This document shows positions 49,714-58,534 of a stretch of 64,000 nucleotides of DNA, one piece after another. The notes beneath the pieces were generated by a model. It did no database searches and was not told the origin of the DNA. It worked only from the letters and a program-made list of their open reading frames with translations. Position 1 is the first letter of the stretch, and every line of letters begins with the position of its first letter. The stretch spans positions 71,456-135,455 of the forward strand of contig NZ_BSDI01000012.1 in the NCBI RefSeq assembly GCF_027923225.1, given 5' to 3'. A program made the translations under genes and the position numbers. The DNA is from Phytohabitans aurantiacus (GTDB lineage: Bacteria > Actinomycetota > Actinomycetes > Mycobacteriales > Micromonosporaceae).

Positions 49714-50892
49714 GTGTCCGCCATCGATGTCGCCCTTGTGCTGCTCATGCTGTTGTTCGCGATCAGCGGATACCGACAGGGATTTGTCATCGGTGCGCTG
49801 TCATTCGCCGGGTTTTTCGGGGGCGCTCTGATCGGGCTCCAACTCGGGCCTTTCGTAGCCCAGCGCTTCGCCGACGACGCCGTGCGCGTCGTCGTTTCTC
49901 TTATCGCCATCTTCGGGCTCGCGGTGCTCGGGCAGGCCCTCGCCGGCTGGCTCGGCACCCATCTCCGGCACGCCATCACCAGCCCAGCCGGCCGCCGGGC
50001 CGACGACGCCGGTGGTGCCGTGGTCTCGGTGCTGGCCGTACTCGTGGTCGCGTGGCTCGTGGCGGTGCCGCTAGGCACGTCATCGCTGCCCTGGCTGGCC
50101 AGCTCCGTCCGCAACAGCGCGATCCTGCACGGCGTCAACCGCGTCATGCCCGAGCAGGCCCAAGCCCTCTCCCAGGCCCTCCGCGAGACCGTCGACACGC
50201 AGGGCTTCCCCGAGGTGTTCGGCGAGCTGTCGCCCACCCGGGCGCGCGAAGTGGCGGCTCCCGACCCGCGTCTCGCCGGCTCGAGGGTGGTCGCCAACGC
50301 GCGGCCGTCGGTGGTGAAGGTCCTGGGCACCGCACCGAGCTGCTCCCGGCGCATCGAGGGCTCCGGCTTCGTGTACGCCAAAGAGCGCGTCATGACCAAC
50401 GCACACGTGGTCGCCGGCACCCGCTCGATCGAGGTGGAGATCGGCGACGAGAAGCTCGACGGCCGGGTGGTCGTCTACGACCCCAACCGGGATCTGGCCG
50501 TCCTCTACGTGCCGGGCCTGGACGCGCCGGTGATGCCGTTCGCGCAGCGGGAGGCCCAGGCCAACGCGGACGCGATCGTGCTCGGGTTCCCGCTCGACGG
50601 ACCGTTCAACGCGCAGTCCGCCCGCGTCCGCGACCTCGGCGACATCACCGGGCCGGACATCTACGACTCGAAGGACGTGACCCGCGAGATCTACACCATC
50701 CGGGCGCTCGTGCGGAGCGGCAACTCGGGTGGCCCGCTGGTGGGCACGAACGGCCAAGCGATCGGGGTAATCTTCGCGGCGGCCGCCGACGACCGGAACA
50801 CCGGGTTCGCGGTCAGCGCCAAGGAGGCTTCCCCGGTGGCGACGGCGGGCCTGTCTCGCACGCGCGCCACGGGCACAGGCGCCTGCGCCTAA
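49714..50892 (+). CDS. marP: MarP-type membrane serine protease
   Basis: An acid-resistance protease of 392 residues. Four N-terminal helices of the CvpA-like type (IDVALVLLMLLFAISGY to about 120) precede an external chymotrypsin-like domain with triad His231 (MTNAHVVAG), Asp260 (DPNRDLAVL) and Ser338 (RSGNSGGPL). Cys210 and Cys391 fall where M. tuberculosis MarP (Rv3671c) has its activating disulfide. In Mtb the enzyme processes RipA and protects cytoplasmic pH in acid. GTG 49714 is used. It ends just before an intact palindromic repeat shared with convergent mycP. Confidence 0.95.
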   Translation: MSAIDVALVLLMLLFAISGYRQGFVIGALSFAGFFGGALIGLQLGPFVAQRFADDAVRVVVSLIAIFGLAVLGQALAGWLGTHLRHAITSPAGRRADDAGGAVVSVLAVLVVAWLVAVPLGTSSLPWLASSVRNSAILHGVNRVMPEQAQALSQALRETVDTQGFPEVFGELSPTRAREVAAPDPRLAGSRVVANARPSVVKVLGTAPSCSRRIEGSGFVYAKERVMTNAHVVAGTRSIEVEIGDEKLDGRVVVYDPNRDLAVLYVPGLDAPVMPFAQREAQANADAIVLGFPLDGPFNAQSARVRDLGDITGPDIYDSKDVTREIYTIRALVRSGNSGGPLVGTNGQAIGVIFAAAADDRNTGFAVSAKEASPVATAGLSRTRATGTGACA

Positions 50893-50899
50893 CCCACCC

Positions 50900-50959
50900 G
50901 GCGTGATCAGGGCGTCCCTGAAGGCGCTCTAGCAACTTGAGGGACGCCCTGATCACGCC
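50900..50959. repeat. Palindrome, GATCAGGGCG family, intact copy
   Basis: Arms 50900-50923 and 50936-50959 match at 23 of 24 positions around a 12-nt loop (gcgctctagcaa). The arms are nearly the same as at 6076-6135, while the loop is only partly conserved. It fills the gap between convergent marP and mycP. Confidence 0.9.
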
Positions 50960-50966
50960 GTTGCGG

Positions 50967-52220
50967 TTAGCGGGTGCGGAAGAAGCGGCGGACCGTGAAG
51001 GCGCCCGCCACGATCACCCCGAGCGCGATCAGACCGCCCGCGAGCAGCCCGCGGCGCGACTCTTCCACCTCGCCGACCGGCTCCGCCGACCAGCCCGCGT
51101 TGGAGCCGGGCGCCTGGCCACCGGTCTGGTGATTGCCGCTGGTGCCGCCGGCGGCCTCGATGCCAGGCGCGGCGCCAAATCCGGCGACGCCGGGCGGGGC
51201 ATTGTTGTCGAGCGGGTTGCGCTCCACCGTGGACATGCCGACGGTGAGCGCGGCGACGGGGTCGACCAGGCCGTATCCGAACCGGTCGTCGCGGCCCACC
51301 GCACCCAGATCGTCGGCGGTCTTGATGAGCCGGTTGACGACGGTGCCGGCGGTCATCTCGGGCCACTTGGCACGGACCAGCGCGGCGGTGGCGCTCACCA
51401 GCGGGGCGGCGAAGCTCGTGCCCTGCACCTTCCACGTGCCGCCGGGCCGGGCGCCGACCAGTCCGTTGGCGGGGGCGGCGAGCACGGTGGCGGGGCCGGT
51501 GATGGAGCCGGACCAGAGGCCCTCGGTCTCGCGTTCGAGACCGGTAACCGCGATGACGCCGGGCTCGCGAGCCGGGTACCAGACCTCGGCGGGCGCGTCG
51601 GGCGCGACGTTGCCGGTGCAGGCGATCACGACGACGTCGCGAGCGAACGCGTAGTCGATGGCGGCCGCCAGTGCCGGGCTGTTGCCGCTGCCGCCGAGCG
51701 AAAGGTTGATCACCTCGGCGCCGTTGTCGACCGCCCACCGGACGCCCTTGGCGACGATCAGCGCGTCGTCGTACCGGTTGTCGGCGTCGAGGACCCGGAC
51801 GGGCAGGATCTTCGCCTGCGGCGCCAGCCCCATGACCCCGTCGCGGTCATCGTTGCGCCCGGCGATCAGGCCGGCGACGGTGGTGCCGTGCCCCACCGGA
51901 TCGGTGCGCCCATCGCCGCTGCCGGTCACGAGGTCGATGCCCGGCAGGACCTGGCCCGCGAGGTCAGGGTGGCTGCCGTCGACACCCGAGTCGATCACCG
52001 CGACGGTGACGTTGGACCCGGTCGCGTATCGCCATGCGTGCGTGGCGCGCAGCTCGGTGAGCTGCCACTGGTCTTCGCGGACGGTGTCGCGGCGCTGGAC
52101 TGTGCTGGCAGCCTGCGCTGGCGTAGCGGCGATCGCGGGCGCGCCGGTCGCACCGACGGCGACGAGCGCCGCCCCGACGAACCGCGGAACGGCGCCCCAG
52201 CGAAGGCTCCACAGCCTCAT
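50967..52220 (-). CDS. mycP: Type VII secretion mycosin (subtilisin-like protease)
   Basis: A 417-residue S8 serine protease anchored outside the membrane. It has a signal peptide (VGAALVAVGATGAPAIAA) and the triad Asp77 (AVIDSGVDGSHPDL), His111 (VGHGTTVAG) and Ser in GTSFAAPLVSA. A Gly/Pro/Asn linker and a C-terminal helix (GLLAGGLIALGVIVAGAFTV) end with basic residues, the MycP layout. ATG 52220 has GGAGG ten bases before it, and a TATATA -10-like box lies 26 bases upstream (52246-52251), so it may have its own promoter downstream of eccC. Confidence 0.9.
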   Translation of the reverse strand: MRLWSLRWGAVPRFVGAALVAVGATGAPAIAATPAQAASTVQRRDTVREDQWQLTELRATHAWRYATGSNVTVAVIDSGVDGSHPDLAGQVLPGIDLVTGSGDGRTDPVGHGTTVAGLIAGRNDDRDGVMGLAPQAKILPVRVLDADNRYDDALIVAKGVRWAVDNGAEVINLSLGGSGNSPALAAAIDYAFARDVVVIACTGNVAPDAPAEVWYPAREPGVIAVTGLERETEGLWSGSITGPATVLAAPANGLVGARPGGTWKVQGTSFAAPLVSATAALVRAKWPEMTAGTVVNRLIKTADDLGAVGRDDRFGYGLVDPVAALTVGMSTVERNPLDNNAPPGVAGFGAAPGIEAAGGTSGNHQTGGQAPGSNAGWSAEPVGEVEESRRGLLAGGLIALGVIVAGAFTVRRFFRTR

Positions 52221-52326
52221 CGCAGATGGCCTCCAGTCAGGCCGGTATATAGGTCCGGACCGACAAAGTCGTTGGAGGGAGGTTACCGCGTTCAGGTACC
52301 CCGGGTAATCCGCTGACGGAAGAAGA

Positions 52327-55300
52327 TCACTCGTGGGGAAGAAATGCCAGCTGAACGAGGCGTGCTCCCTTCTTCCGCGTGACGAGACGCCCGCGGCCTG
52401 GTGGCAGCGTAGTCGGACGTGCGGTGCCGACGAGGGCTCCTTCGTCCTTGTCACCGGACATCACCAGACCGGGTGACGCCAGCTCGCGCAGCCGCTGCAC
52501 GACCGGCTCGTACAGCGCCCGCGCCGCACCACCGCAGCGGCGGGTCAGCACCAGGTGCAGGCCGATGTCGCGGGCCTGCGGCAGGTACTCCAGCAGTGGC
52601 AGCAGTGGGTTTGCCGGCGCGGTGGCCACCAGGTCGTAGTCGTCGACCAGTACGAACAGCTCCGGACCAGTCCACCAGGAGCGCTCGCGCAGCTGCCGAG
52701 GCGTGACGTCGGGGCCGGGCAGGCGCCGCCGCATGTACCCGGCCACTGACTCGATCAATTCGCTGGTGGTGACGGCGGACGTCCCGTACCCGATGAGGTG
52801 CTCGCCCTCGACGGCGCCCAGCAGGCTGCGGCGATAGTCGATCAGGATGAGCCTGGCCTGTTCCGGCGTGAAACGCCGGGTGACCGACGTGGCGAGCGCC
52901 CGCAGGAAGGCCGACTTGCCGCACTCCGCGTCGCCAAACAGCAGGAAGTGCGGCTCGGCGCCGAAGTCCACTTCGGCCGGGCGCAGGTCGGCCTCGGCGA
53001 TTCCGATGGGGAGGGTCAGCCCAGAGCCGGCGGAGAGGTCGAGGTCGGCGTACGGCACCACGGCGGGCAGCAGCCGCACCGGCGGCGCCGGAGCACCCGA
53101 CCAGCCGGCGGCGACCGTGCGCACCAATGCCTCGGGGTCGCCGTCGAGTGTGGTTAGTGCCGGGCGGGCGGCCAGGAAGTGCAGGCCGGCTGCGGTGAGC
53201 CCTCGACCCGGTGTCTTTTCTGGCACATTGAGCGCGGCCTTGCGGGAGACGATCGAGTCGGCCGGATCGCCGAGGCGCAGTTCGAGGCGTGAGCCGAAGA
53301 GATCGCGGATCGCCGGCCGGAAGTCGAGCCAGCGAGAGGTGGCTGCCACGACGTGCACCCCGTACGCCAGGCCCCGGGTCGCGATGTCGGTGATCGCGGG
53401 CTCCAGGTCGTCGTAGTCGCCGCGCAGTGTGGTCCAGCCGTCGATCACGAGAAGGATGTGGCCGTCGACTGGCTCGCCACGTTCGCGGTCGGCGAGCCGC
53501 GTGGCGATCTCACCCACCGTCCGGCGCACCACTTCGACGTCGTGCCGGCCGGCGACCCCGCCGACATGCGGCAGCGCGCGGAGCGCGGCCAGCGTGCCGC
53601 CACCGAAGTCCAGGCAGTAGACCTGCGCCTCGGCGGGCGTATGGGTGAGCGCCAGACCGCAGACCAGTGTCGCGAGGAGGCTTGACTTGCCGCTTCGCGG
53701 TCCACCGACGACGGCGACGTGCCCGGCCGCGCCGTCGAGCGCCAGCCACAGCAGGTCGCGCCGCTGCTCCAACGGCTTGTCGAGGATCGCGACCGGCACC
53801 TGTAAGGCGCCGCGCAACGCCGGGTTGGCGAACGTGAACCCGCGCACCGGATCGCTGACCAGCGAACCGAGCAACTCGTCGAGCCCCGGCGACCGCGACA
53901 GCGGCGGCAGCCATACCTGGTGCGCCGGCGGACCTTCGCCAGCCAGCCGGTCGACCAGCGCGTCGAGCAGCGTGCGGCCGCTCTCGATCGCCGGGGTGGC
54001 GGGTTTGGGCGCCGGTACGAAATGCGTGCCGAAGGCCAGCACGCGTGGACGCCCGGCCCGCCCGTCCCGCTGCGGATCGGCGGCGCGGCGTAACGGCCCG
54101 GAGACATAGGCGGCGCGGAACCGCACCAGCGGCTCGGTGCCCGCCTTGAGGTATCCGTGACCGGGCGAGCGAGGCAGCTCGTAGGCGTCCGGCACGCCGA
54201 GAACCGCCCGTGACTCCAGCGCCGAGAACGTGCGCAGCCCGATCCGGTACGACAGGTGCGTCTCCAACCCGCGCATGCGCCCCTCTTCGAGCCGCTGCGA
54301 CGCGAGCAGCAGATGCACGCCCAGCGACCGCCCCAACCGTCCTATCTGGAGGAAGAGGTCGATGAAGTCGGGCTTGGCGGCCAGCAACTCGGAGAACTCG
54401 TCGCACACGATCAGCAGCGTGGGCAGGGGTGCGAGGGCGGCACCGCCGGCGCGTGCGCTCTCGTACTCGCGCAGGCTCACCAGGTCACCCGCGCGCCGCA
54501 GCAACTCCTGGCGGCGAAGCACCTCTCCGTTGATCGCGTCGACCATGCGGTCGACCATCGGCAGATCACCGGCCAGGTTCGTGATCATCGCGGCGGTGTG
54601 CGGCAGCCGGTCGAGCGCCGCGAACGTGGCGCCGCCCTTGAAGTCGACCAGCACGAAGTTGAGCACGTCGGGCGGGTGTGTGGCGGCAAGGCCGAGTACC
54701 AGCGTGCGCAGCAGCTCCGACTTTCCCGAGCCGGTCGCGCCGATCAACAGCCCGTGCGGTCCCATGCCATCCTGCGCGGACTCCTTCAGATCGAGGATGG
54801 CCGGCGTCCCCTCGGCGCTGACCCCGATCGGAACCCGCAGGCGGTCGCGGTCGGGCCGTGGCAGCCAGCCGTCGAAGGTTTCCGGATCGATGCCGAGCAG
54901 GTCAGCCGCGCCGGGCTCCGCGCCAGGCAAGGGCTCGGCCGTCGCCGAACCGGTCAGCCGCACGGGCGCGAGGCGCCGCGCCAGCGCCTCAGCCGCGACG
55001 AGGTCCAGGCCGTCGGCGACACCGACCTCCGCCGTGCCTTCCATCGTGTACGAGACGAGTTGTCGCGCCGAATCGATGGTGAGCACCACGGTGGAGCTGT
55101 CGAGAACCCGGGACGGCGGTGTGTCGAGGTCCACAATGGATACGCCATCGACGCCGCCGTCGCCGAAGCCGCCATCCGCCCCGTCGAGCACCACCACGAC
55201 GTGCGGACCCTCCGCGGCTGGCCCGGCACCGAAGCGCGGCCGGCTGCCGATCAGGTCGTGCGACAGCCGCGCCAGATCGGCCACCGACGAGGCGACCAGC

Positions 55301-56121
55301 CGCACCGGGCCCAGCGCGTCGGTGCGGCTCGGGTGCTGAATGTGCGGCAGCCACTTGACCCATTCCCACCGGACACGCCGATCCGGTGCCACGCACAGCG
55401 CGATCCGCAGGTCGTCGGGTGCGTGGAAGACCGACAGCTGAGCGACCATCGCGCGGACGAGCGCTCGGCTCGACGCCCCGACGACGTGCACGCGAGCGAA
55501 CCCGCGCAAGGTCAGCGCCACCGGCAGGTCAGGCACCACGGCGTGCGTGTCGAGGAAGCGGCGTAGGGCACCGGAGGTCATGGGTTCGAGGTCTTCCAAC
55601 GGCCGGGTCGCCGCCGCCACCAGTGGCGTCGCCAGGGTCTGCGGGCCCAGCCCGACCCGTACGACCGCGAAGTCGGAGTCGGCCGGGCGCCGCTCCCAGA
55701 GCCGGTAACTGGCCACTGTGGACCAGAGGTGATCGGGATCGGGGTGCCGGTACAGCAGGCCGGCCGTCTGGCGGGCGGCGGTGTCACGGGCCCGGCGCCG
55801 CAGGGTGCCGAGGTGGCGCAGATAGTCGCGGCGGGCGGCGGTCATCTCCGCTCGCCTCGGTGTGCCGCCCCACGACGCCAGCATCGCGAGTGACGAGACG
55901 CCGAAGATCGCCCCGACCACGTACGAATACGCGCCGCCGCCGTGACCCATCATCATCGCCATCGCGACGCCGCCGCCCACCATCGGCAGCACCACGAACA
56001 TCTGCTGCCAACGCCCGCCCGTCTCGCCCGGCACCTCGGGAGGCGGGTCGATGCGCAGGTCACCCGCCGGAATCCGAGGCGCGGGACGCCGCGCCCTCCG
56101 TCTGAACTGGACAGTGCTCAT
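52327..56121 (-). CDS. eccC: Type VII secretion ATPase EccC (fused Ca-Cb)
   Basis: The FtsK/SpoIIIE-like motor of a type VII system, 1264 residues. Two N-terminal helices (MFVVLPMVGGGVAMAMMM, YVVGAIFGVSSLAMLA) are followed by a DUF domain and three ATPase modules with P-loops at 461-468 (GATGSGKS), 806-813 (GGPRSGKS) and 1063-1070 (GDAECGKS). Only the first has a canonical Walker B with Glu (LLIVCDEFSEL); the other two read VIDGW and LVDDY. That fits the known scheme in which module 1 hydrolyses ATP and the rest bind substrates. ATG 56121 is chosen for GAGGTGACC upstream. It is divergent from eccD. Confidence 0.93.
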   Translation of the reverse strand: MSTVQFRRRARRPAPRIPAGDLRIDPPPEVPGETGGRWQQMFVVLPMVGGGVAMAMMMGHGGGAYSYVVGAIFGVSSLAMLASWGGTPRRAEMTAARRDYLRHLGTLRRRARDTAARQTAGLLYRHPDPDHLWSTVASYRLWERRPADSDFAVVRVGLGPQTLATPLVAAATRPLEDLEPMTSGALRRFLDTHAVVPDLPVALTLRGFARVHVVGASSRALVRAMVAQLSVFHAPDDLRIALCVAPDRRVRWEWVKWLPHIQHPSRTDALGPVRLVASSVADLARLSHDLIGSRPRFGAGPAAEGPHVVVVLDGADGGFGDGGVDGVSIVDLDTPPSRVLDSSTVVLTIDSARQLVSYTMEGTAEVGVADGLDLVAAEALARRLAPVRLTGSATAEPLPGAEPGAADLLGIDPETFDGWLPRPDRDRLRVPIGVSAEGTPAILDLKESAQDGMGPHGLLIGATGSGKSELLRTLVLGLAATHPPDVLNFVLVDFKGGATFAALDRLPHTAAMITNLAGDLPMVDRMVDAINGEVLRRQELLRRAGDLVSLREYESARAGGAALAPLPTLLIVCDEFSELLAAKPDFIDLFLQIGRLGRSLGVHLLLASQRLEEGRMRGLETHLSYRIGLRTFSALESRAVLGVPDAYELPRSPGHGYLKAGTEPLVRFRAAYVSGPLRRAADPQRDGRAGRPRVLAFGTHFVPAPKPATPAIESGRTLLDALVDRLAGEGPPAHQVWLPPLSRSPGLDELLGSLVSDPVRGFTFANPALRGALQVPVAILDKPLEQRRDLLWLALDGAAGHVAVVGGPRSGKSSLLATLVCGLALTHTPAEAQVYCLDFGGGTLAALRALPHVGGVAGRHDVEVVRRTVGEIATRLADRERGEPVDGHILLVIDGWTTLRGDYDDLEPAITDIATRGLAYGVHVVAATSRWLDFRPAIRDLFGSRLELRLGDPADSIVSRKAALNVPEKTPGRGLTAAGLHFLAARPALTTLDGDPEALVRTVAAGWSGAPAPPVRLLPAVVPYADLDLSAGSGLTLPIGIAEADLRPAEVDFGAEPHFLLFGDAECGKSAFLRALATSVTRRFTPEQARLILIDYRRSLLGAVEGEHLIGYGTSAVTTSELIESVAGYMRRRLPGPDVTPRQLRERSWWTGPELFVLVDDYDLVATAPANPLLPLLEYLPQARDIGLHLVLTRRCGGAARALYEPVVQRLRELASPGLVMSGDKDEGALVGTARPTTLPPGRGRLVTRKKGARLVQLAFLPHE

Positions 56122-56167
56122 CAGAGGGTCACCTCCCCATCGCTCATCGTAGGTAAAGTGCTCGCGG

Positions 56168-57691
56168 ATGGAGGACCCATCGATGATGGCTGGACTCGCG
56201 CGGGTCACGATCAGCACGCCGCGTCGCAAGCTCGACGTGGCGCTGCCGGCGCACGTACCGCTCGCTGAGCTGCTTCCCGAGGTGCTGCGCCACGCCGGTG
56301 ACGGTCTCGCCGACGACGGCGAACGGCATGGCGGATGGGTCCTGCGCCGCGCCGACGGCGCGCCACTGTCGGTGGGCCAGGCCCTTCACCCGCAAGGTGT
56401 ACGCGACGGCGCGCTCCTCTTCCTGGTGCCGGCGCGCCTACAGTGGACGGAGATCCGGTACGACGACGTCGTGGAAGCGATCGCCGACGGTGCCGGCCAG
56501 CGGGGCGCCTCGTGGTCGCCGGGCGCTACCCGGGTGGCCGGTCTGGCGTTCGCCGCCCTGCCCGTGGCCGCCGGCCTGTTCGCGGTCGCCCGCGTCGCCT
56601 CCGGCGTACTGGCAGCGGCCGCCGCCACGGTGCTGCTCGTGACGGCCGCCGTCGCTTCACGAGTCCACCGCGACCGCCCGGTTGCCGCCGCGCTGACCGC
56701 CTACGCGATGCCGTACGCCTACGCGGCCGGCGTCTACATCGCCACGCCGCGACCTGGTCTCGACGGCGGTGCCCTGCGTGACCGCGTCGCCGATCTGGTG
56801 GGCGGCGCCGGAGGGCTGGTCGGCGGCTCGGTGGGGCTGCTCGTGGCGGCTCTGATCGCGGCCGTGATCGTGGCCGCCGAGCTGCGGGTCTGCGCCGCGG
56901 CCGCGCTGGTCGGCGCGTTCGGTGCACTCGTCGGGCTGACCGCCCCAGCGCTACCACCCGACGACATCGCCGCGATCCTGCTGACCGTACTGGTCTGCGG
57001 CGTCGGCCTGCTCCCTCTGGCGACCATCCGCCTCGCTCGCCTCCCCCTCCCACCGCTCACCCTCCCACCCACCCCGTCCACCGAGCCCTGGCCCGACGAC
57101 CAGACCCCGTGGCCCGGCTCATCAACCCCGGGCTGGTCGAGCGCCGCTCCACAACCGTCCGGCGCCGGCTACGCACGGCCGCCAGCCGCTCCGGGCCCTG
57201 GACGGCCTTCCGGAGGGGCGAGCACGCGGGTGTTCGCGGCTGTCGCGCGTGCCGAAGAATTGTTGACCGGGACACTGGTCGGGTACGCGGTCCTCGCGAC
57301 CGGTGCGATGCTCGTGCTAGTGATCAGCGGCGGCCTTGCCGCACGGTCGCTGGTGGCGGTCTCCGGTGTGGCGCTGCTGCTCCGCGCGAGGCTGTTCGCC
57401 GCCGTCCGGCAGCGGATCCCGTTGGCGGCCGCGGGACTGGCCGGTCTCGCCGCCCCGGCCACGGTGTTGCTGGCATCGGCCGCCCCCTCGGTGCTGGAGA
57501 TCGTCGCCGTTGGCGGGGCGCTCGCGGCGGCGGCCAGCGTCGCAGCGGGTCGCACGTACGCCCACCGACCACCCTCCCCATACATCGGCCGGGCAGCCGA
57601 CCTACTCGACACCGCGACCGTCGTCGCCGCCGTCCCGATCACATTCGCGGTACTGGGCCTCTACGACCTAGCCCGCACACTCGTGACCTAA
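56168..57691 (+). CDS. eccD: Type VII secretion membrane protein EccD
   Basis: The 507-residue EccD has an N-terminal ubiquitin-like (YukD) domain of about 90 residues (VTISTPRRKLDVALPAHVPL) and then around eleven membrane helices, with a Pro/Ser-rich loop in the middle (PSTEPWPDDQTPWPG). EccD dimers form the vestibule of the secretion pore. The ATG at 56168 is taken as start; ATG 56183 or 56186 (MMAGLARV) are close alternatives. It is divergent from eccC across 46 bases. Neither eccB, eccE nor WXG100 genes are present in this window. Confidence 0.9.
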   Translation: MEDPSMMAGLARVTISTPRRKLDVALPAHVPLAELLPEVLRHAGDGLADDGERHGGWVLRRADGAPLSVGQALHPQGVRDGALLFLVPARLQWTEIRYDDVVEAIADGAGQRGASWSPGATRVAGLAFAALPVAAGLFAVARVASGVLAAAAATVLLVTAAVASRVHRDRPVAAALTAYAMPYAYAAGVYIATPRPGLDGGALRDRVADLVGGAGGLVGGSVGLLVAALIAAVIVAAELRVCAAAALVGAFGALVGLTAPALPPDDIAAILLTVLVCGVGLLPLATIRLARLPLPPLTLPPTPSTEPWPDDQTPWPGSSTPGWSSAAPQPSGAGYARPPAAPGPGRPSGGASTRVFAAVARAEELLTGTLVGYAVLATGAMLVLVISGGLAARSLVAVSGVALLLRARLFAAVRQRIPLAAAGLAGLAAPATVLLASAAPSVLEIVAVGGALAAAASVAAGRTYAHRPPSPYIGRAADLLDTATVVAAVPITFAVLGLYDLARTLVT

Positions 57692-57905
57692 GAGACCAGC
57701 TCCCTAACACCACCCCACGCTCCCGGCCCCAACCACACCGGCGCCGGTACGCGCCGTGCCGGCGTGGGGCGGCGCGCTAGGCGCGCGAGCGGCGCGCCGC
57801 TCGTCGATCAAGGGCGATCGCGTTGATCAAGGGCAAACGCACGTGAAAAGAGATCCAACCGCGTGCATTCGCCCTTGATCGGCCGAAGGGCGCGCGGCGC
57901 GGGGG
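57692..57905. other. Convergent intergenic region eccD/ppa
   Basis: These 214 bases hold no supported gene. The left part has GC-rich hairpins (for example cggcgcgc ... gcgcgccg at about 57772-57798) that could stop transcription. The right part is the GATCAAGGGC element, copy 2. Confidence 0.6.
57801..57882. repeat. GATCAAGGGC palindromic element, copy 2
   Basis: Half-sites gatcaagggc at 57804-57813 and 57823-57832, and the inverted gcccttgatc at 57869-57878. Read in reverse complement it aligns along its whole length with copy 1 at 19033-19115, with the same 19-base spacing of tandem half-sites and a 46-base versus 47-base main spacing. It lies between convergent eccD and ppa. Confidence 0.88.
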
Positions 57906-58409
57906 TTATTCGACTGGGGGGGTGGGGTGGGAGAGTTCGTGGCGGCGGCGGGAGGCGCGGATTTCGGCTTCGGCCTCGACGCGGCCTACCCAGGTCGCGC
58001 CCTCTACCGACTTGCCGGGCTCGAGGTCCTTGTAGACCTCGAAGAAGTGCTGGATCTCCAGCCGGTCGAATTCTCCCAGGTGATGAATGTCCCTCAGGTG
58101 CTCCTGACGCGGATCTTCGAACGGTACGCACAAGACCTTGTCGTCGCCGCCCTTTTCATCCTTCATCCGGAACATCCCGATCGTCCTGCAGCGGATCAGG
58201 CAGCCCGGGAATGTCGGTTCCTGCACGAGGACGAGCGCGTCGAGCGGATCGCCATCTTCGCCCAGTGTGCCCTCGATGAAACCGTAGTCGGCCGGGTACT
58301 GGGTCGCGGTGAAGAGTGTCCGGTCCAGTCTGATGCGGCCTGTAACGTGGTCCACCTCGTATTTGTTGCGGTGACCCTTCGGGATCTCAACCGTGACGTC
58401 GAAATCCAT
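57906..58409 (-). CDS. ppa: Inorganic pyrophosphatase
   Basis: A cytoplasmic family I pyrophosphatase of 167 residues. EIPKGHRNKYEVDH carries the substrate Lys/Arg, DYGFIEGTLGEDGDPLDALVLV the Mg-binding Asp cluster (DGDPLD), and a conserved DPR segment with KDLEPGKSVE the remaining ligands. ATG 58409 follows GGGGAG at eight bases; the longer frame adds 14 residues. It pulls pyrophosphate-releasing reactions forward. The order ppa then divergent dacB is as in M. tuberculosis Rv3628-Rv3627c. Confidence 0.96.
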   Translation of the reverse strand: MDFDVTVEIPKGHRNKYEVDHVTGRIRLDRTLFTATQYPADYGFIEGTLGEDGDPLDALVLVQEPTFPGCLIRCRTIGMFRMKDEKGGDDKVLCVPFEDPRQEHLRDIHHLGEFDRLEIQHFFEVYKDLEPGKSVEGATWVGRVEAEAEIRASRRRHELSHPTPPVE

Positions 58410-58435
58410 CTCACGCTCCCCTACAGACCAGGCGG

Positions 58436-58455
58436 ACGCGTGTTGCCCCACGCGT
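58436..58455. promoter_or_regulatory. ACGCGTG-N6-CACGCGT dyad in the ppa/dacB divergent region
   Basis: A perfect 7-bp inverted repeat with a 6-base spacer lies 26 bases upstream of the ppa ATG. It could be a shared operator for ppa and dacB. Two TAGTGT boxes further toward dacB are -10 candidates for that gene. Confidence 0.5.
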
Positions 58456-58534
58456 TCCGACTAGCCAACGCCGCATAGTGTTCGGACGCAAGTAGTGTCG
58501 CCTAGACCGGATCACGGACGGGAGGAGGGGCCGG

